From: an uncultured Burkholderiales bacterium
GTDB lineage: Bacteria; Pseudomonadota; Gammaproteobacteria; Burkholderiales; Burkholderiaceae_F
Length of the DNA: 7,225 nt
Assembly (NCBI GenBank): GCA_903871435.1
Contig: CAIQGU010000419.1
Coordinates: 1 to 7,225 of the forward strand
Direction of reading: 5' to 3'
Under the pieces are notes generated by a model, which searched no databases, had not been told where the DNA came from, and saw nothing but the letters and a program-made list of their open reading frames with translations. Positions 6,767-7,225 of the stretch are shown in pieces. The position numbers were made by a program, and so were the translations under genes. Within the stretch, counting starts at the first letter, position 1. Every line of letters starts with the position of its first letter.

Positions 6767-7225
6767 CGAGCATCTACCTTGTTGATGACCATACCATCGT
6801 GCGCGAAGGCCTGCGTGCCTTGCTGGAGGGCGGCGGTTATGAGGTCGTGGGCGAATCCGCCGATCCGACCGTCGCCCTGGCCGACTTGCAACGGCTGCGG
6901 CCCGATCTGCTGCTGCTCGACCTCAACCTCGACCGCCGGTCAGGACTTGAACTTCTCACCGAGCTGCAACGCCGATCCCTTCCCGTGCGCTGTATCGTCC
7001 TCACGATGTCGGCACAGCCGCGCAACGTGGCCGAAGCCCTGCGCCTGGGTGCCGCCGGCTACCTGCTCAAAGGCTCGCCCCGCGCCGAGCTGCTCAGCGC
7101 CATCAACGCCGTCGTCCAGGGCAAGCGTCACCTCGGCGCGGATGTCGCTGCCCTCGCGGTCGAGGGACTTACCGCCAATTCGGGCGACGATCTCATCTCG
7201 AGCCTCTCGCCGCGTGAGCGCCAGA
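6763..7225 (+). CDS. NarL/FixJ-family response regulator (3' end beyond window)
   Basis: The ATG at 6763 overlaps the kinase stop codon (ATGA), and a strong AGGAG at 6750-6754 lies 8 nt upstream, so it is translationally coupled to the kinase. The visible 154 residues form a complete receiver domain: acidic pocket Asp8/Asp9 in YLVDDH, phospho-acceptor Asp53 in LLLLDLNLD, Thr81 in VLTMS and Lys103 in YLLKG. After a linker, LSPRERQ (148-154) is the characteristic start of a LuxR-type helix-turn-helix, where the window ends. The protein is probably a DNA-binding transcription regulator of about 210 residues, activated by the MASE3 kinase. Target genes cannot be told from the sequence; the divergent EAL gene is a possible target by proximity only. 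Confidence 0.93.
   Translation, partial: MTSIYLVDDHTIVREGLRALLEGGGYEVVGESADPTVALADLQRLRPDLLLLDLNLDRRSGLELLTELQRRSLPVRCIVLTMSAQPRNVAEALRLGAAGYLLKGSPRAELLSAINAVVQGKRHLGADVAALAVEGLTANSGDDLISSLSPRERQ

Overview
The window joins two kinds of DNA. From about position 850 to the end it is high-GC bacterial DNA: densely packed signalling genes, short or overlapping junctions and no introns. The protein families and the GlrK/QseG-type gene pair suggest a proteobacterium. A betaproteobacterium of the Burkholderiales (Bordetella/Achromobacter-like) is my best guess, but no marker in the window proves it. Positions 1 to about 850 look different: pyrimidine-rich stretches, a run of 13 C, no convincing bacterial gene, and a reading pattern that fits a spliced eukaryotic gene (two exons around a 96-nt GT...AG intron, in phase, encoding a low-complexity Ser-rich protein). 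The simplest reading is a chimeric contig or contaminated assembly whose junction falls inside a bacterial lipoprotein gene.

Layout. (1) 1-457: non-bacterial DNA with no assigned gene. (2) 458-572 and 669 to about 850, plus strand: two putative exons. (3) About 850-1291, minus strand: N-terminal part of a QseG-like lipoprotein; its reading frame runs on by chance to 635. (4) 1281-2702, minus: GlrK/QseE-like sensor histidine kinase, overlapping the lipoprotein gene by 11 nt. (5) 2828-4207, minus: GGDEF-EAL protein with a degenerate GGDEF motif and an intact-looking EAL phosphodiesterase domain. (6) 4208-4495: divergent intergenic region. (7) 4496-6766, plus: MASE3-PAS-PAS-HisKA_3 membrane histidine kinase. 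(8) 6763 to the end, plus: NarL/FixJ response regulator, cut off by the window edge at the start of its HTH domain, overlapping the kinase gene by ATGA.

Together the bacterial part holds two independent two-component systems with a probable c-di-GMP phosphodiesterase between them. The first is the envelope-type GlrK-QseG module, whose usual third member, the sigma-54 activator GlrR/QseF, would be expected downstream of the lipoprotein; foreign-looking sequence stands there instead. The second is a NarL-type kinase/regulator pair divergently oriented from the EAL gene, so a shared control region at 4208-4495 is possible. I see no CRISPR array, insertion sequence, tRNA, rRNA or defence system, and no convincing new biological system. 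The most noteworthy observation is the eukaryote-like/bacterial junction.
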